Shown here in pieces: positions 22,601 to 28,810 of a stretch of DNA of 29,089 nt. This DNA is from Phoronis australis (lineage: Eukaryota > Phoronida > Phoronidae): assembly GCA_002633005.1 (NCBI GenBank), contig NMRA01000001.1, forward strand, positions 3,667,570 to 3,696,658, given 5' to 3'. Numbering within the stretch: position 1 is the stretch's first letter; each line of letters begins with the position of its first letter. Both the position numbers and the translations under genes were made by a program. Under the pieces are notes generated by a model. That model ran no database searches, was not told the DNA's origin, and saw nothing but the letters and a program-made list of their open reading frames with translations.

Positions 22601-22787
22601 ACACTTATCTTGAGTTCACACAAAAGAACAAAAAAAAACTGGCAAAGGTAATTTCGAGCTTGATTTTGTGTAGAAAGATTAGACTGTGGGACTCAGACTT
22701 GCTACTAGATATAATGTATAAATGGCCATCATTATTCTTAGGTTACTGCAGAAGCTTGATGCCAACCAGTTTGTGGCACCAATGTGA
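7540..22787 (+). CDS. HEAT/ARM-repeat protein, 673 aa, 15 coding exons (family not recognised)
   Basis: Joining 15 exons with GT-AG borders gives an uninterrupted frame of 2,022 nt (673 residues plus TGA). Coding segments: 7540-7680, 10890-11043, 11382-11560, 11829-11893, 12302-12468, 13266-13366, 13684-13793, 14979-15081, 15481-15710, 16291-16400, 18221-18390, 19102-19211, 19456-19681, 21232-21341, 22742-22787. The start ATG sits in CCACAATGG, follows an in-frame TAG at 7453, and is the first ATG after it. Repeat cores with the V/D-R signature of HEAT helices occur near residues 92 (YRVRIAAG), 215 (RFVRETGY), 268 (SQVRLAAS), 354 (AVREAACA), 396 (PVRDAACV) and 438 (SVRQGSAL). No signal peptide, membrane segment or catalytic motif is visible, so a soluble helical scaffold or adaptor is the likely role (inference). 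I cannot name the ortholog. Introns range from roughly 270 bp to 3.2 kb and are full of repeats. Confidence 0.88.
8800..8871 (-). repeat. tRNA-like, SINE-type promoter segment
   Basis: Read on the minus strand, GGCGATAGG is followed by an A-box-like TAGGTCAATTG (8866-8856) and, 33 nt later, by GGTTCGATT (8823-8815), a good match to the RNA polymerase III B box (GGTTCRANNC). The predicted acceptor-stem strands do not pair, so this is not a functional tRNA gene. A tRNA-derived SINE head is the simplest reading. Confidence 0.45.
8848..9040. mobile_element. 193-bp inverted-repeat element (MITE- or SINE-related), copy 1
   Basis: The ends CTAATAGGCAATTGACCT (8848-8865) and AGGTCAATTGCCCATTAG (9023-9040) are inverted complements matching at 17 of 18 positions. 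The body, including CTTAACTGACCAATCAGAA and CAGCATTCTTGACACA, is found in reverse complement in intron 10 (17021-17190), so this is a dispersed family. The left end overlaps the tRNA-like segment, so the element could be either a MITE or the body of a SINE. I see no clear target duplication. Confidence 0.75.
10890..11043 (+). CDS. HEAT-repeat gene, coding exon 2
   Basis: Residues 48-98 plus the first base of codon 99. It begins LAAPWETKHGALTAATEIL and ends with the repeat core EYRVRIAAG. Acceptor TTGTTACAG, donor G|GTATGT, phase 1. The extended open frame past the donor is intron. Confidence 0.9.
11382..11560 (+). CDS. HEAT-repeat gene, coding exon 3
   Basis: Residues 99-158. It continues the repeat as DFVGALCQRYGSVVYSAM, then has a charged segment (RDNLERH...MSEQEETERLF) and a serine-rich end (SSSPST), probably a loop between helices. 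Acceptor ATTCAG at 11381; donor ACG|GTTAGT, phase 0. Confidence 0.9.
11829..11893 (+). CDS. HEAT-repeat gene, coding exon 4
   Basis: Short 65-nt exon, residues 159-179 plus two bases: SPSAEQIFHDTAGWKSLETW. Acceptor TTTATTTAG, donor AA|GTGAGT, phase 2. The TAGAG context gives two possible AGs. The one at 11828 keeps the frame. Confidence 0.85.
12302..12468 (+). CDS. HEAT-repeat gene, coding exon 5
   Basis: Residues 180-235 with a split first codon. It contains CLQKAIEGCGYSFESC and the repeat core TNRFVRETGYQVCGSLVAYG. Acceptor TGTAG at 12301; donor G|GTACAG, phase 1. In frames other than this one the exon reads as a spurious longer frame. Confidence 0.9.
13266..13366 (+). CDS. HEAT-repeat gene, coding exon 6
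   Basis: Residues 236-269: GENVPPLGEDSPILIHGDAF then KHLANGLADNWSQ, a Pro/Gly-rich linker leading into the next helix pair. Acceptor TTAACAG, donor CAG|GTAGGC, phase 0. The following exon completes the repeat core. Confidence 0.9.
13684..13793 (+). CDS. HEAT-repeat gene, coding exon 7
   Basis: 110 nt, residues 270-305 plus two bases. It starts VRLAASVATRKFLLSL, the continuation of the NWSQ/VRLAAS repeat core, and ends IPPMCLN. Acceptor TGTGCAG, donor AG|GTTCGG, phase 2. Confidence 0.9.
14225..14430 (+). repeat. diverged dispersed repeat, partner of 27000-27215
   Basis: See the blocks listed for 27000-27215. It lies in intron 7 (13794-14978) of the HEAT gene, which otherwise shows no recognisable content. 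Confidence 0.45.
14979..15081 (+). CDS. HEAT-repeat gene, coding exon 8
   Basis: 103 nt, residues 306-340: YYVAEGVRIYSQDTWKLV then GGEGKQLVEKNISNT. It has a helix-forming start with a small GGEG turn. Acceptor TTGTACAG, donor ACT|GTATGT, phase 0. Confidence 0.9.
15481..15710 (+). CDS. HEAT-repeat gene, coding exon 9
   Basis: The longest exon, residues 341-416 plus two bases. It holds two consecutive repeat cores, NHAVREAACACIAELGSKI and SWPVRDAACVACGNFILCF, separated by about 42 residues, the usual HEAT spacing. Acceptor CACTGTTAG, donor AG|GTAGTG, phase 2. It is unusually cysteine-rich in the inner helices. Confidence 0.92.
16291..16400 (+). CDS. HEAT-repeat gene, coding exon 10
   Basis: 110 nt, residues 417-453 plus one base: PLLNDLYPLFFENLQDNI then PSVRQGSALALFNVAQAY. 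It is another full HEAT unit. Acceptor CCATTGTAG, donor G|GTAATT, phase 1. It reads into intron as an apparent longer frame. Confidence 0.9.
16690..16990 (+). repeat. diverged ~150-bp repeat modules
   Basis: Successive modules each show a direct-orientation motif like TGAGATTTGGCATATG or ATAAAATTTGGCAGATATG followed by a downstream CTAGTGGC motif (at about 16797 and 16937). Related modules recur at 17270-17400 and in intron 14 at about 21560-21860. The family is unidentified and the copies are well diverged. Confidence 0.5.
17021..17190. mobile_element. 193-bp inverted-repeat family, copy 2, opposite orientation
   Basis: The reverse complement of this segment aligns along its length with 8861-9030. 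Shared blocks include CAGCATTCTTGACACA, TTCATTTCCAAG and CAATTGACCTAT. Its outer ends, AATTGACTTATTGC and ATAGGTCAATTG, are the eroded inverted ends of the family. Sequence just to the right resembles the tRNA-like flank of copy 1 only weakly. Confidence 0.8.
17270..17400 (+). repeat. diverged ~150-bp repeat module
   Basis: GATGTATTTTGCTTCATCTA and GGGGCCATTT, followed by AATAAACACCTCTAGAGGC and a GCGGGTGCAG end, match the second half of the module at 21750-21860 (TTCTAATGGCCATTTTTAA, ACTACTTTAGAAGC, TTGCGGTGCAG). Confidence 0.5.
17454..18063 (-). pseudogene. LINE fragment with RNase H domain, 5'-truncated and frameshifted
   Basis: The minus strand has an open frame from about 17990 to a TGA at 17456-17454. 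It shows the last catalytic block of a type-I RNase H (YWISSHCNVHGNEMADTLAK, with the conserved His, Asn and Asp), then a C-terminal zinc-knuckle-like tail (HNRLRCH, CLCDTDSQNTEHILQTCP). Upstream, in another frame, DASKRQNDIKIVLQALTKTL matches the DS-K/A-L-AL helix that precedes it. A frame break separates the two, and a stop lies further up near 18058. The organisation is that of jockey/I-type LINEs that carry RNase H. The 3' tail includes GAAGAAGAA. It is antisense to the host gene and non-functional. Confidence 0.85.
18221..18390 (+). CDS. HEAT-repeat gene, coding exon 11
   Basis: Residues 454-510: GGTAVDILMDKIKEGLEGVA, then a charged, probably exposed segment with ERYNNLDKGLSTYGVVKRAR and DNDMDLHTNQP. 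Acceptor TTGCTCCTAG, donor CCT|GTGAGT, phase 0. The charged stretch is a good candidate for a loop or partner-binding insert between repeats (inference). Confidence 0.88.
19102..19211 (+). CDS. HEAT-repeat gene, coding exon 12
   Basis: 110 nt, residues 511-546 plus two bases. It is rich in Gly, Arg and Met: MFSCGSLAPKMGRGNRAGGC then MDHQFRRPAEPWELAEG. It lacks an obvious repeat core and is likely a loop preceding the next helix. Acceptor TTTTAATTGTAG, donor GG|GTAACC, phase 2. The phase 0 to 2 pattern means skipping it would break the frame. Confidence 0.85.
19456..19681 (+). CDS. HEAT-repeat gene, coding exon 13
   Basis: Residues 547-622. It has helix-rich segments: CIHLLTELCSMSSIAQRCAK, QLPLLAKAASHRHYTQH, FLESLCKQIPSMCQNMGKR and LELFIDAIFYSL. 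Acceptor AATTTCAG, donor CTG|GTAAGA, phase 0. It is probably two further alpha-helical repeats. Confidence 0.9.
19842..20262. mobile_element. fold-back (long inverted repeat) element, copy 1
   Basis: The left arm (TGGCCTGGGGTCTAATCTT, then AAACTCGGAATTATT) is the approximate reverse complement of the right arm (CAAATTTGAGTTTGATTTT, then GATTGGACTCCAGGTCAAGG). A second nested inverted pair, GTTTGCACTTGATGACCCC near 19990 and AGGGTGATCAAGTGCGAAC near 20100, makes the element almost wholly palindromic. A homologous copy is in intron 14. No coding capacity. Confidence 0.75.
20533..20772 (-). other. unrecognised 79-codon open frame
   Basis: A minus-strand frame starting MDYFLMARLSMCNNAEWSLF and ending in a lysine-rich tail (QKKKRMKMHF). 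The composition looks more protein-like than most chance frames here. It lies just beyond the 3' end of a LINE fragment in the same orientation. I see no splice sites or promoter tying it to a gene, and I recognise no family. It may be part of another degraded transposable element. Confidence 0.25.
20811..21193 (-). pseudogene. CR1/L2-like LINE 3' end, antisense
   Basis: On the minus strand a frame of 59 residues (21190 to 21011, ending TAA) carries the terminal ORF2 motif of CR1/L2-type LINEs: LYGAKLWNSLPNES, then LFKNFIKSWIEPP with a closing CRCSVC cysteine cluster. It is followed by about 180 bp of 3' UTR with a CA-rich stretch (TG-rich on the element strand), AATAAAGAG, and a terminal (TGAT)n run at 20832-20816. 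Such short 3' microsatellites are typical of this group. A stop at 21193-21191 truncates it upstream. It ends only about 40 bp from exon 14. Confidence 0.85.
21232..21341 (+). CDS. HEAT-repeat gene, coding exon 14
   Basis: 110 nt, residues 623-658 plus two bases: SCDNALTSSAASQCLNQLST then ILGPNILRGRVEQYDP. Acceptor TTACGTTCCAG with a pyrimidine tract that is host sequence, donor AG|GTAAAC, phase 2. Confidence 0.9.
21560..21860 (+). repeat. diverged ~150-bp repeat modules
   Basis: The two modules here (TTTTGCCTTTAGTGGC near 21650; TTTCATGAAATTTGG near 21714 then TTTCTAATGGCCATT near 21795) parallel those of intron 10 in order and orientation. The right end TTGCGGTGCAG matches GCGGGTGCAG at 17390. 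Confidence 0.5.
22204..22696. mobile_element. fold-back (long inverted repeat) element, copy 2
   Basis: Homologous along its length to 19842-20262. The outer arms are AATTAAACTCGAAATTATT (about 22236) and GGTAATTTCGAGCTTGATTT (about 22647). The inner arms are GTTTGCACTTGATCACCCC (about 22351) and GGGATCACCAAGAGCAAAC (about 22450). Its extra length over copy 1 is accounted for by two additional 41-bp units. It ends about 45 bp before exon 15. Confidence 0.78.
22476..22598 (+). repeat. 41-bp tandem repeat, three copies
   Basis: Starts at 22476, 22517 and 22558. Each unit begins AGACATGTATTGGGCCATTA and ends CATACAGTAAT or CATAAAGTAAT. Only two substitutions separate the copies, so the expansion is recent. 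The homologous position in copy 1 of the host element has a single unit. Confidence 0.95.
22742..22787 (+). CDS. HEAT-repeat gene, last coding exon (15)
   Basis: A split Arg codon then LLQKLDANQFVAPM and TGA at 22785-22787 (residues 659-673). Acceptor TTATTCTTAG. Open frames that continue past this point are out of frame and belong to the 3' UTR. Confidence 0.85.
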
Positions 22788-23700
22788 ACAGACCTGATGA
22801 TGACCAGTGTTGCTAAGATGGGATATCTTCGAAAGAGTGATTTTGCAGAATATTGGGTGAACGAGTACTCGGGGGCAGATCCTGCAATTTTGCTGGTGCT
22901 CAAAGTAGTTTCATGTAAGCTTCATTATCCACACATTTCTTCACTGATGTGGAATGATGGAGCACCCAAGCAGCCCTGGATCTGCCCATGGTATGGAGAA
23001 AAAAGTGATCTACAGGTTGCCTCAACCGTAAAAGGACTGGACTTGTGATTGCAGAATGGACAAGGATACAAAAAACAATACGAAGAAGCAAATGCAAACA
23101 TTGTACTCTGCTTAGTCGGACAGAACTGTGTGTGCTGCTCAATTCACATATAATATTTTGTTGAATGAGTGGTTGCTGCTACTATTTCTAAAAAATATTC
23201 GTGTACTGCACTTTAAGTGTTCAAAGACTAGCGGCCACTGAATAACACTCGCTTTGCATGTGCCATTGGTAGAAATGGCTTTTGTTGTCACGACAACAGT
23301 GAATGAATTCACACAAGATTTGTTTATGGTTTTATGTCAGAGAACTGAACATGCAAAGCATGCAGCTCTCAATTAAAAGCGACTTCAATTTAAGTGAGGC
23401 TGTGCTCTGATATTTTATGAGTGTTTTTCTGTCTGTAATTTTAGCTTTCATTAGTTACCAAAAGTTTGTGTTGCATTGCAATTGCTATGTTGATAGTGTT
23501 GGCCAGTAAACAAATTGTTTTTGTTGTTATTGTTATGATACAGTGTTAAGATGTTATTGGCCGTCATTCATTGTGGTACAAGGGAGATTAACGTTCTTAA
23601 AAAGGACATTAATTTTTGTGCCTGAAAAATGCAGTTTTGGAAGTTATTAGCTTTGACCAGAGCTTTAAGACAATAAAATCTGTATTGTTAATTTGATTTT
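22788..23700 (+). other. 3' UTR of HEAT-repeat gene (inferred)
   Basis: No intron donor is needed after the stop. The first AATAAA in the downstream sequence is at 23672-23677, giving a UTR of about 0.9 kb. Further AATAAA hexamers at 23835, 24101 and 25164 could give longer alternative 3' ends. Confidence 0.55.
23672..23677 (+). terminator. poly(A) signal AATAAA, HEAT-repeat gene
   Basis: Canonical hexamer in GACAATAAAATCTG, followed by a T-rich stretch that could serve as the downstream element. It is chosen as the proximal signal. Later hexamers are possible alternatives. Confidence 0.5.
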
Positions 23701-25241
23701 ACTACAAATCACCAGTTATGGCCATTGTCTGTGGCCATTGACTTTACCATTAAAATACTCTTGCGATTTGTCTCACCATTAGAATGTTCAACGGCTACTT
23801 AAAATTACTTTTCTCTATGAGAATGTCCTTTTAAAATAAATTGCCATGTTTATACTAATTAGTGCACTGGTCCTACAGTTTCAGTTGGTTAGGACATGAA
23901 ATGAGAACAAAATCATCAGATACACTCTGGTTATTCAACAAAATCTAAGTTAGAATATTAGCTTCAACTTTTTGTGTGATCATGATAGCTTTGCTTCACC
24001 AGATTACAGCATGATAATACGATGAATATAGTATGCTCAGATGTATTCTGTTATCTTTTGTGTGTTGTCTCCATCTGTACTTACATCACTGTTATTATCA
24101 AATAAATATTCCTAGTCTCCTTGCAAATCAGCTCAGACAGGCTCAATTTGGTGATGACCTCGAATTTTGTTTGGTTACCTGGTAAAAACCTAAGTCTTCA
24201 CTCACACATCTCAGCATGCACTCTGCGTACTACAAGAAGTAAACAGATGGGGGTGGAAATCATTCGGCTGCAAAAATCGGAAGGGCCTGTCATGCATGGA
24301 AATGTGTGCCAATCTTTCATTTTGCAAGTGAGTCTGTTGCCAACTATGGGTCTCTGTTGGGGCCAGGACTTTTGCAACCATCGTATGAGGTTTCCTTGTT
24401 TTGGTGACTTCAGTCCCCATTTGGCGACCTGGTCATTTTACCGGGTTGCATTAGGCGAGTTGATTTTATGCTAAGCATAGAACTGTCAGATACAATGTAC
24501 ATGTTTATTTTGCAGGGTTCATCTTGAAAAAAATATTGTTTTGTAACTTTTGTAGTAAATATGAACAGTCCGAGTATTTAGTTGCAAGTTTCATTAAAGT
24601 CGTTTCTTGTAATGCTGGTTGTCATTGATGAATCTATTGTAGTAAATTGTATTGTAATGTCTCACTGTAACTCCGGGTGAGCCTTAAATGTGCAAAATTA
24701 CATCTTGACTTAATCATCTTGTTTTCTGTGGATCATCTCAGTGTACTCTTGTTATTGTGATATCCCACCTCCAGATGGAGCGGTGAGAAAGTGGCATCCA
24801 TTTTCAACTTTTATTCGGAAAATATTATTGACAATAATGATGTTAAGTCCGCTAAGTGCTGAAAGCGTATCCGAATATTCTGTCTTAAAGTACAAATACC
24901 TGTCAACATCAATTGTACAGGTCATCTTAATTTTTCATTATTTGTGATGAATGCTAGTTTTATAGACCATCAAAACTAAATTTATTGCTGTTTGTAACGT
25001 TCAAAAATGTGCAAGCAGTTTAAGTATTTGGAAGTTAGTTCGTCATTGAAATGTCAAAAATGTGTCAATCACATCATTTTATTTCAAATGTACAGCATGA
25101 TTGTTGTGTAGATATCTGATTGACTTCATTGTGAATCTGTCATTTGAAAGTTGTTACGTTTTAAATAAAACACACTAATTAAGGTGGACAAATTCATGTT
25201 GTTGTTGTGTGAAGCACAACCATCCAAGATCAGTTTGTAGG
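23701..25241. other. intergenic or alternative 3' UTR sequence
   Basis: A+T-rich sequence between the proximal poly(A) signal of the HEAT gene and that of the converging gene. A 117-codon plus frame at 24121-24474 resembles nothing known, and its antisense is also open. It holds additional AATAAA hexamers at 23835, 24101 and 25164. Confidence 0.45.
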
Positions 25242-25247
25242 TTTATT
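25242..25247 (-). terminator. poly(A) signal AATAAA, mrpl9
   Basis: TTTATT on the plus strand gives AATAAA on the minus strand, about 630 bp past the mrpl9 stop codon. It is the first such hexamer I find downstream of the gene. It lies just beyond the distal plus-strand AATAAA at 25164, so long 3' ends of the two genes could meet or overlap. Confidence 0.4.
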
Positions 25248-25430
25248 TTTCATTTCACATGTGAAACTTTACTAATTGTTCAAATTTCATGGCAAACAAT
25301 TTCTTCTTTGTATACACTATACACATGAGGTTGCCCATTTCACATTAAGTGACAAACAACGACTTACTTGAGAATATCTCGACACTGTATTCATTATGAA
25401 GACTGTAATGGTGTAATTACAGTCAAACCA

Positions 25431-25673
25431 CGTCACAATGAGTCTGGTTTGCAACATTCATGGTTTGCACACTTGTAGTAATGATAAAGTCTAAAAATTC
25501 CTTTCCAACAACACTGAGTACAGCTCAGTTTGGTTCAACAAACTTTAGAAAAGCGTCACAATATGTCTGGTTCATAACATTCAGCGTTTGCATGTTTGTA
25601 ATGATCCATTTTAAAAATCCTTGTCTAACAGCACTGAGTACAGCTCAATTTGGTTCAACAAACTTTAGAAAAA
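25431..25673. repeat. 123-bp tandem duplication, two copies
   Basis: Copy 1 begins CGTCACAATGAGTCTGGTT at 25431 and copy 2 begins CGTCACAATATGTCTGGTT at 25554. Both end with CACTGAGTACAGCTCA, then TTTGGTTCAACAAACTTTAG. They differ by scattered substitutions and small indels. It lies in the probable 3' UTR of mrpl9. Confidence 0.92.
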
Positions 25674-25873
25674 CTTGTGGGAGGTTCACTGTAATGTAAT
25701 TGAATCTCTCTGAAATCTAACAACTTCAATCTACCTTCATAGCAACGGACCTTTCTTGTTAAGGTTGTGTTTTGTTTCTTCAATGGACGTACAGTTTATC
25801 TTCAGCAACAAAAAGTCTGCATTGGAACAATAAACTTCCTCATGTCTTCGCACCAGTCCAACTGTCTTCATTT

Positions 25874-25993
25874 TCACCTGTCATTGTTAGGTTTTGAAAA
25901 TATCGTTGGACTAACAAACTGAGCATTTTTCTCAGGATCTTTATAGAGTGGTTGAATAATTGTGTTGACATCGATTGCTTCCATATTGTTTAC
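25874..25993 (-). CDS. mrpl9: mrpl9 last coding exon
   Basis: Acceptor TTATTGCAG (minus strand), phase 0. It encodes 39 residues starting VNNMEAIDVNTIIQPL and ending with TGA at 25876-25874. The VNNMEAIDV start continues the FTVGVS strand of the previous exon, as in the EVTVNGLDTV part of vertebrate MRPL9. Confidence 0.88.
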   Translation of the reverse strand, partial: VNNMEAIDVNTIIQPLYKDPEKNAQFVSPTIFSKPNNDR

Positions 25994-28810
25994 CTGCAAT
26001 AAGAGGTATCTTAATATTAAACAAGACATTTTCAAAGCACATTTTCACTTTATGTTCTATCCATTGAAACTGCATTGAATGCCCACATTTTACCACTAAC
26101 CTCCAGTCTTGGAAATGATGAAATTGAGTTGAATGTATGAACGAAATGTGAGAGCATCACTATTTTCGTATAATTAACATCTTAAATCTTTGAATGATTG
26201 CACTACAAACCAATAACTATTTCTTGAATTTAACTCTCTTCTTTTGTGGAGGTTGAAAGGGACACTGGCCTACTTCTGACCCAAAGCAAACAAGTGAACA
26301 ACAATTTTCCATGCTGTACTCAGCTTGTCAATTTTTGGAGGCAATGTAACTCGGTGTGTAATAGAATACTTTTGGGTATTAGAATAATGAGCAATGGACT
26401 ACATTTGATGTAAAACAGTGAAAAGTATGTCTTCCCTATTCATGCATAGCATTGCAAGTAAATACCTCAGATGAGGTATGTCAGAATGTGGCAATTTGCG
26501 TGTAGTAACATTTAGCAAGCCAACTGAATAAAACAATAATAATTGTTAATGAAACGAGCAGTAATTTAGAAATACACTTCAACAACATCAAGGGGACAGA
26601 TATTTGCCTCGATCTTTCTCTTCACATGATTGCAATGAGCCCAACAGCCACACAATGAGCAAATTGTTAAGGCAACCTGTTACATTGTAACAAGACAAAG
26701 AAAATGATGACATAATTATCAGAGGATGGATTGCTTCAACTGCCACTCGCAACTGTGATTCATTGCAACAAGCTGCTCTTTATTAGTGAAAGTTACTCAT
26801 CATGTCCGTGGAATACAACTGAAATCTCGAACATCGCTTTGCTTCAGTGTTAACATTATTTAGGACTCAACTAGAGAAATATCCAAAAATGGCTAGCCTC
26901 AGAAATGACTGATCAGCTTTATTCTAAAACTTTCTCATACTATGCTTTACGCACTGTTCTCGGTCATGCTGGTAGCAATTATCTTTAAAGATTCTCCACT
27001 TTAGAATGAGGCTTATTAAAAAATAAGACTTTCATGGCTTTCATGAAAAAACTGTAACAGTGTTTTTGAGATTTCATTGAACATTTATACCAAATGAAAT
27101 CTGGTCATGTTATTGATACCGTTGTTTGCTAAGAATCTACCTTTAGCTAAGTTTTAACAAAAGGACATGGTCACATGACCCAATTCATGGTGGATTGGCA
27201 AAACTTCAAAAATCAAATTCTAATGGCTGTCTAATTGTAGGAAATATTATGCTTTTAATGACAAAATTATAGCTTTGTAGACATATGGCTATAAACACAG
27301 ACTTATCAATAAGGTCCCACATAACCCTAACATAGTAATTATCTCCCTTAGTTTGAAAGTGTACTTACACTCACTCCCACTGTAAACTCAGAGGGCTCAC
27401 ATACTGGCTCTTCAGGTAATATTATTGCTTCTTCAGGAACCTCTACACCCTGTGCGGAAAAAAGAATAAAATACGTAAATTAAACGTCAAATTAACTATA
27501 ATAAGACGCATTTCTCAGAACATGACTGACAGTCACCGAGCTTTCTCGTTTATCTAATGCCCTTCTTCAGTGGTCACAAACCATGAAATACTCAATGTAC
27601 AGCTTATGACAGTTAGGAATGATTAATGCATCAATTGAGATTACATGCACATTCCATCACATTGCGATGGTGACAAATCTCCAAACATTTCATACCACAC
27701 ATCGATATGAGGTGCCTACCAGTTTCCTGAATGCTATGCGAATATGACTTCTGTTGATTTCCCATGGTATTTCAGCATTCATTGGTACAACCAAGTTCAT
27801 TCCTCTCAGCCTTCTGATGGTCTACAAATTAAAGAGACATTTTGAGGTATAAAAACTTACAACTGCTACACACCCAGGATCAAGTAATAACCACAGCTCC
27901 AACAGGTGGTCAAGGAGGGAACTACACAGGCATGCTTTATGTGCAGAAATGTTGACATCTTCCATGGCTGACCTGTTGAGTTTTGGTAGTTATGTGTAGT
28001 CAGATTTACTCAAGTTCAGAAATGACTTCTAAACCATGGAAAGGAATAATTGCAAAACCTATTTTAGAGTGTATTAAAAGTTAGCGATTTTAAAGTTCGA
28101 AATGTCCAGCATCTCTAAGTAACCATGGTAAAGATATTCAGTTCAGGATAGCTTAAAAAAATTGGCTCATTCCAAAATTCAATCAGACTTTGAATTATTT
28201 TGATTCTGAACATTGGGATATGGGAAATTTTGACTTTTTTCAAATTTCTAAGATATCTGAAATTATGTCCTGTGTTCAAGAGTTTAAAAAAAAGACTTGA
28301 CAGTTAAAATGGTCAAAATAGACCCTAAGGCAACGTTTTCATGAGTACAGTTTAACATCGAGGTGAATGTCCTTGATAGCAATCCTTGTTAAAATTTGGC
28401 ACAAGCTCAAACCTTCAAAAAATCTACTTCTTTTGCACTGTGTCTCAAACTGGAGAATGTTTACTGTAGTAATTCTAAAAACAGAATCAAGACCTTTTTA
28501 AACATCACTGTCACATGCTTTTTAAACATGGCTGGGCATTAACCTGAACAAGAACGTTAACCCCAACAAATAAATAAATAAAATGTGAATAAATCAATAT
28601 CTTCACTATATATACCTGTCCTAGGTGTGACCATTACCTTCAGCGTGAACGGCGACATCTTTGGTCTCTTCTCAGCACCACTCCTCCTCTGTTCCCTCTC
28701 TAACTCTTCCAGGTTTTCAGGAGATGCGTACACAGCCATGTTGGCAGGAAATAACTGTCTGCGCACTATCTTTGCTTTAACATTCACTACATCTCCCCTA
28801 TCACCGATGC
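25874..28810 (-). CDS. mrpl9: mitochondrial large ribosomal subunit protein bL9m, partial (last four coding exons)
   Basis: Joined exons 28810-28638, 27821-27720, 27449-27369 and 25993-25874 give about 158 residues in one frame, ending in TGA. The first has the bL9 N-domain signature: GIGDRGDVVNVKAKIVRRQL then FPANMAVYASPENLEELE, equivalent to the GxxGDvVxVkxGYaRNyLiP-glAvyA pattern of bL9. The next exons match the metazoan MRPL9 middle and C-terminal parts (MNAEIPWEINRSHIRIAFR, then VEVPEEAIILPEEP). The protein is a structural component of the mitochondrial 39S subunit, imported after cytosolic synthesis. The N-terminus with its targeting peptide, and the earlier exons, lie beyond the right edge. 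The tail after the PEEP segment is poorly conserved in the family and here ends KPNNDR. It converges on the HEAT gene with no sign of a functional link. Confidence 0.93.
25994..27368 (-). other. mrpl9: mrpl9 intron between the last two coding exons (1.4 kb)
   Basis: Minus-strand donor GTAAGT and acceptor TTGCAG. It is A+T-rich and holds one member of a diverged repeat shared with intron 7 of the HEAT gene (about 27000-27215). No coding sequence seen. Confidence 0.75.
27000..27215 (+). repeat. diverged dispersed repeat shared with HEAT gene intron 7
   Basis: Blocks in the same order and orientation as 14230-14430 are AGACTTTCATGGCTTT, CTGTAACAGTGTTTTTGAGA, then TTTCATTGAACATTTATACC, and CATGGTCACATGACCCA. 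Their counterparts at 14230-14430 are GGGACTTTTATGACTTTGA, CTGTTACAACATTTTTGAAA, and GATCACATGTCCCA. Identity is modest and the family is unknown. Confidence 0.45.
27369..27449 (-). CDS. mrpl9: mrpl9 penultimate coding exon
   Basis: 81 nt, 27 codons, phase 0 at both ends: GVEVPEEAIILPEEP then VCEPSEFTVGVS. It corresponds to the LGVVVAPHTLKLPEEPI region of vertebrate MRPL9. Acceptor CGCACAG, donor AGT|GTAAGT. Confidence 0.93.
27720..27821 (-). CDS. mrpl9: mrpl9 middle coding exon
   Basis: 102 nt, 34 codons, phase 0 at both ends. It starts TIRRLRGMNLVVPMNAEIPW and ends IRIAFRKL, matching the SCRLEVGMKNNVKWELNPE-type segment of vertebrate MRPL9. Acceptor TTTGTAG, donor CTG|GTAGGC. Confidence 0.93.
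28638..28810 (-). CDS. mrpl9: mrpl9 coding exon with the bL9 N-domain motif
   Basis: 173 nt, beginning with the last two bases of a split Gly codon and ending MSPFTLK in phase 0 at donor AAG|GTAATG. It contains the GDRGDVVNVKAK and PANMAVYASPEN motifs and an acidic, basic helix (EELEREQRRSGAEKRP) that corresponds to the linker of bL9. Acceptor CTCTGCAG. Confidence 0.95.

Larger units (their letters stand above)
21342..22741 (+). other. intron 14 of HEAT-repeat gene (1.4 kb)
   Basis: Bounded by GTAAAC and TTATTCTTAG. It holds two ~150-bp modules (about 21560-21860) and the second fold-back element with its 41-bp triplication. No further coding sequence seen. Confidence 0.8.

Noticed and set aside
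24121-24474. 117-codon plus-strand frame downstream of the HEAT gene
   Set aside because: No homology recognised, an overlapping antisense frame is open as well, and it lies in likely 3' flanking sequence.
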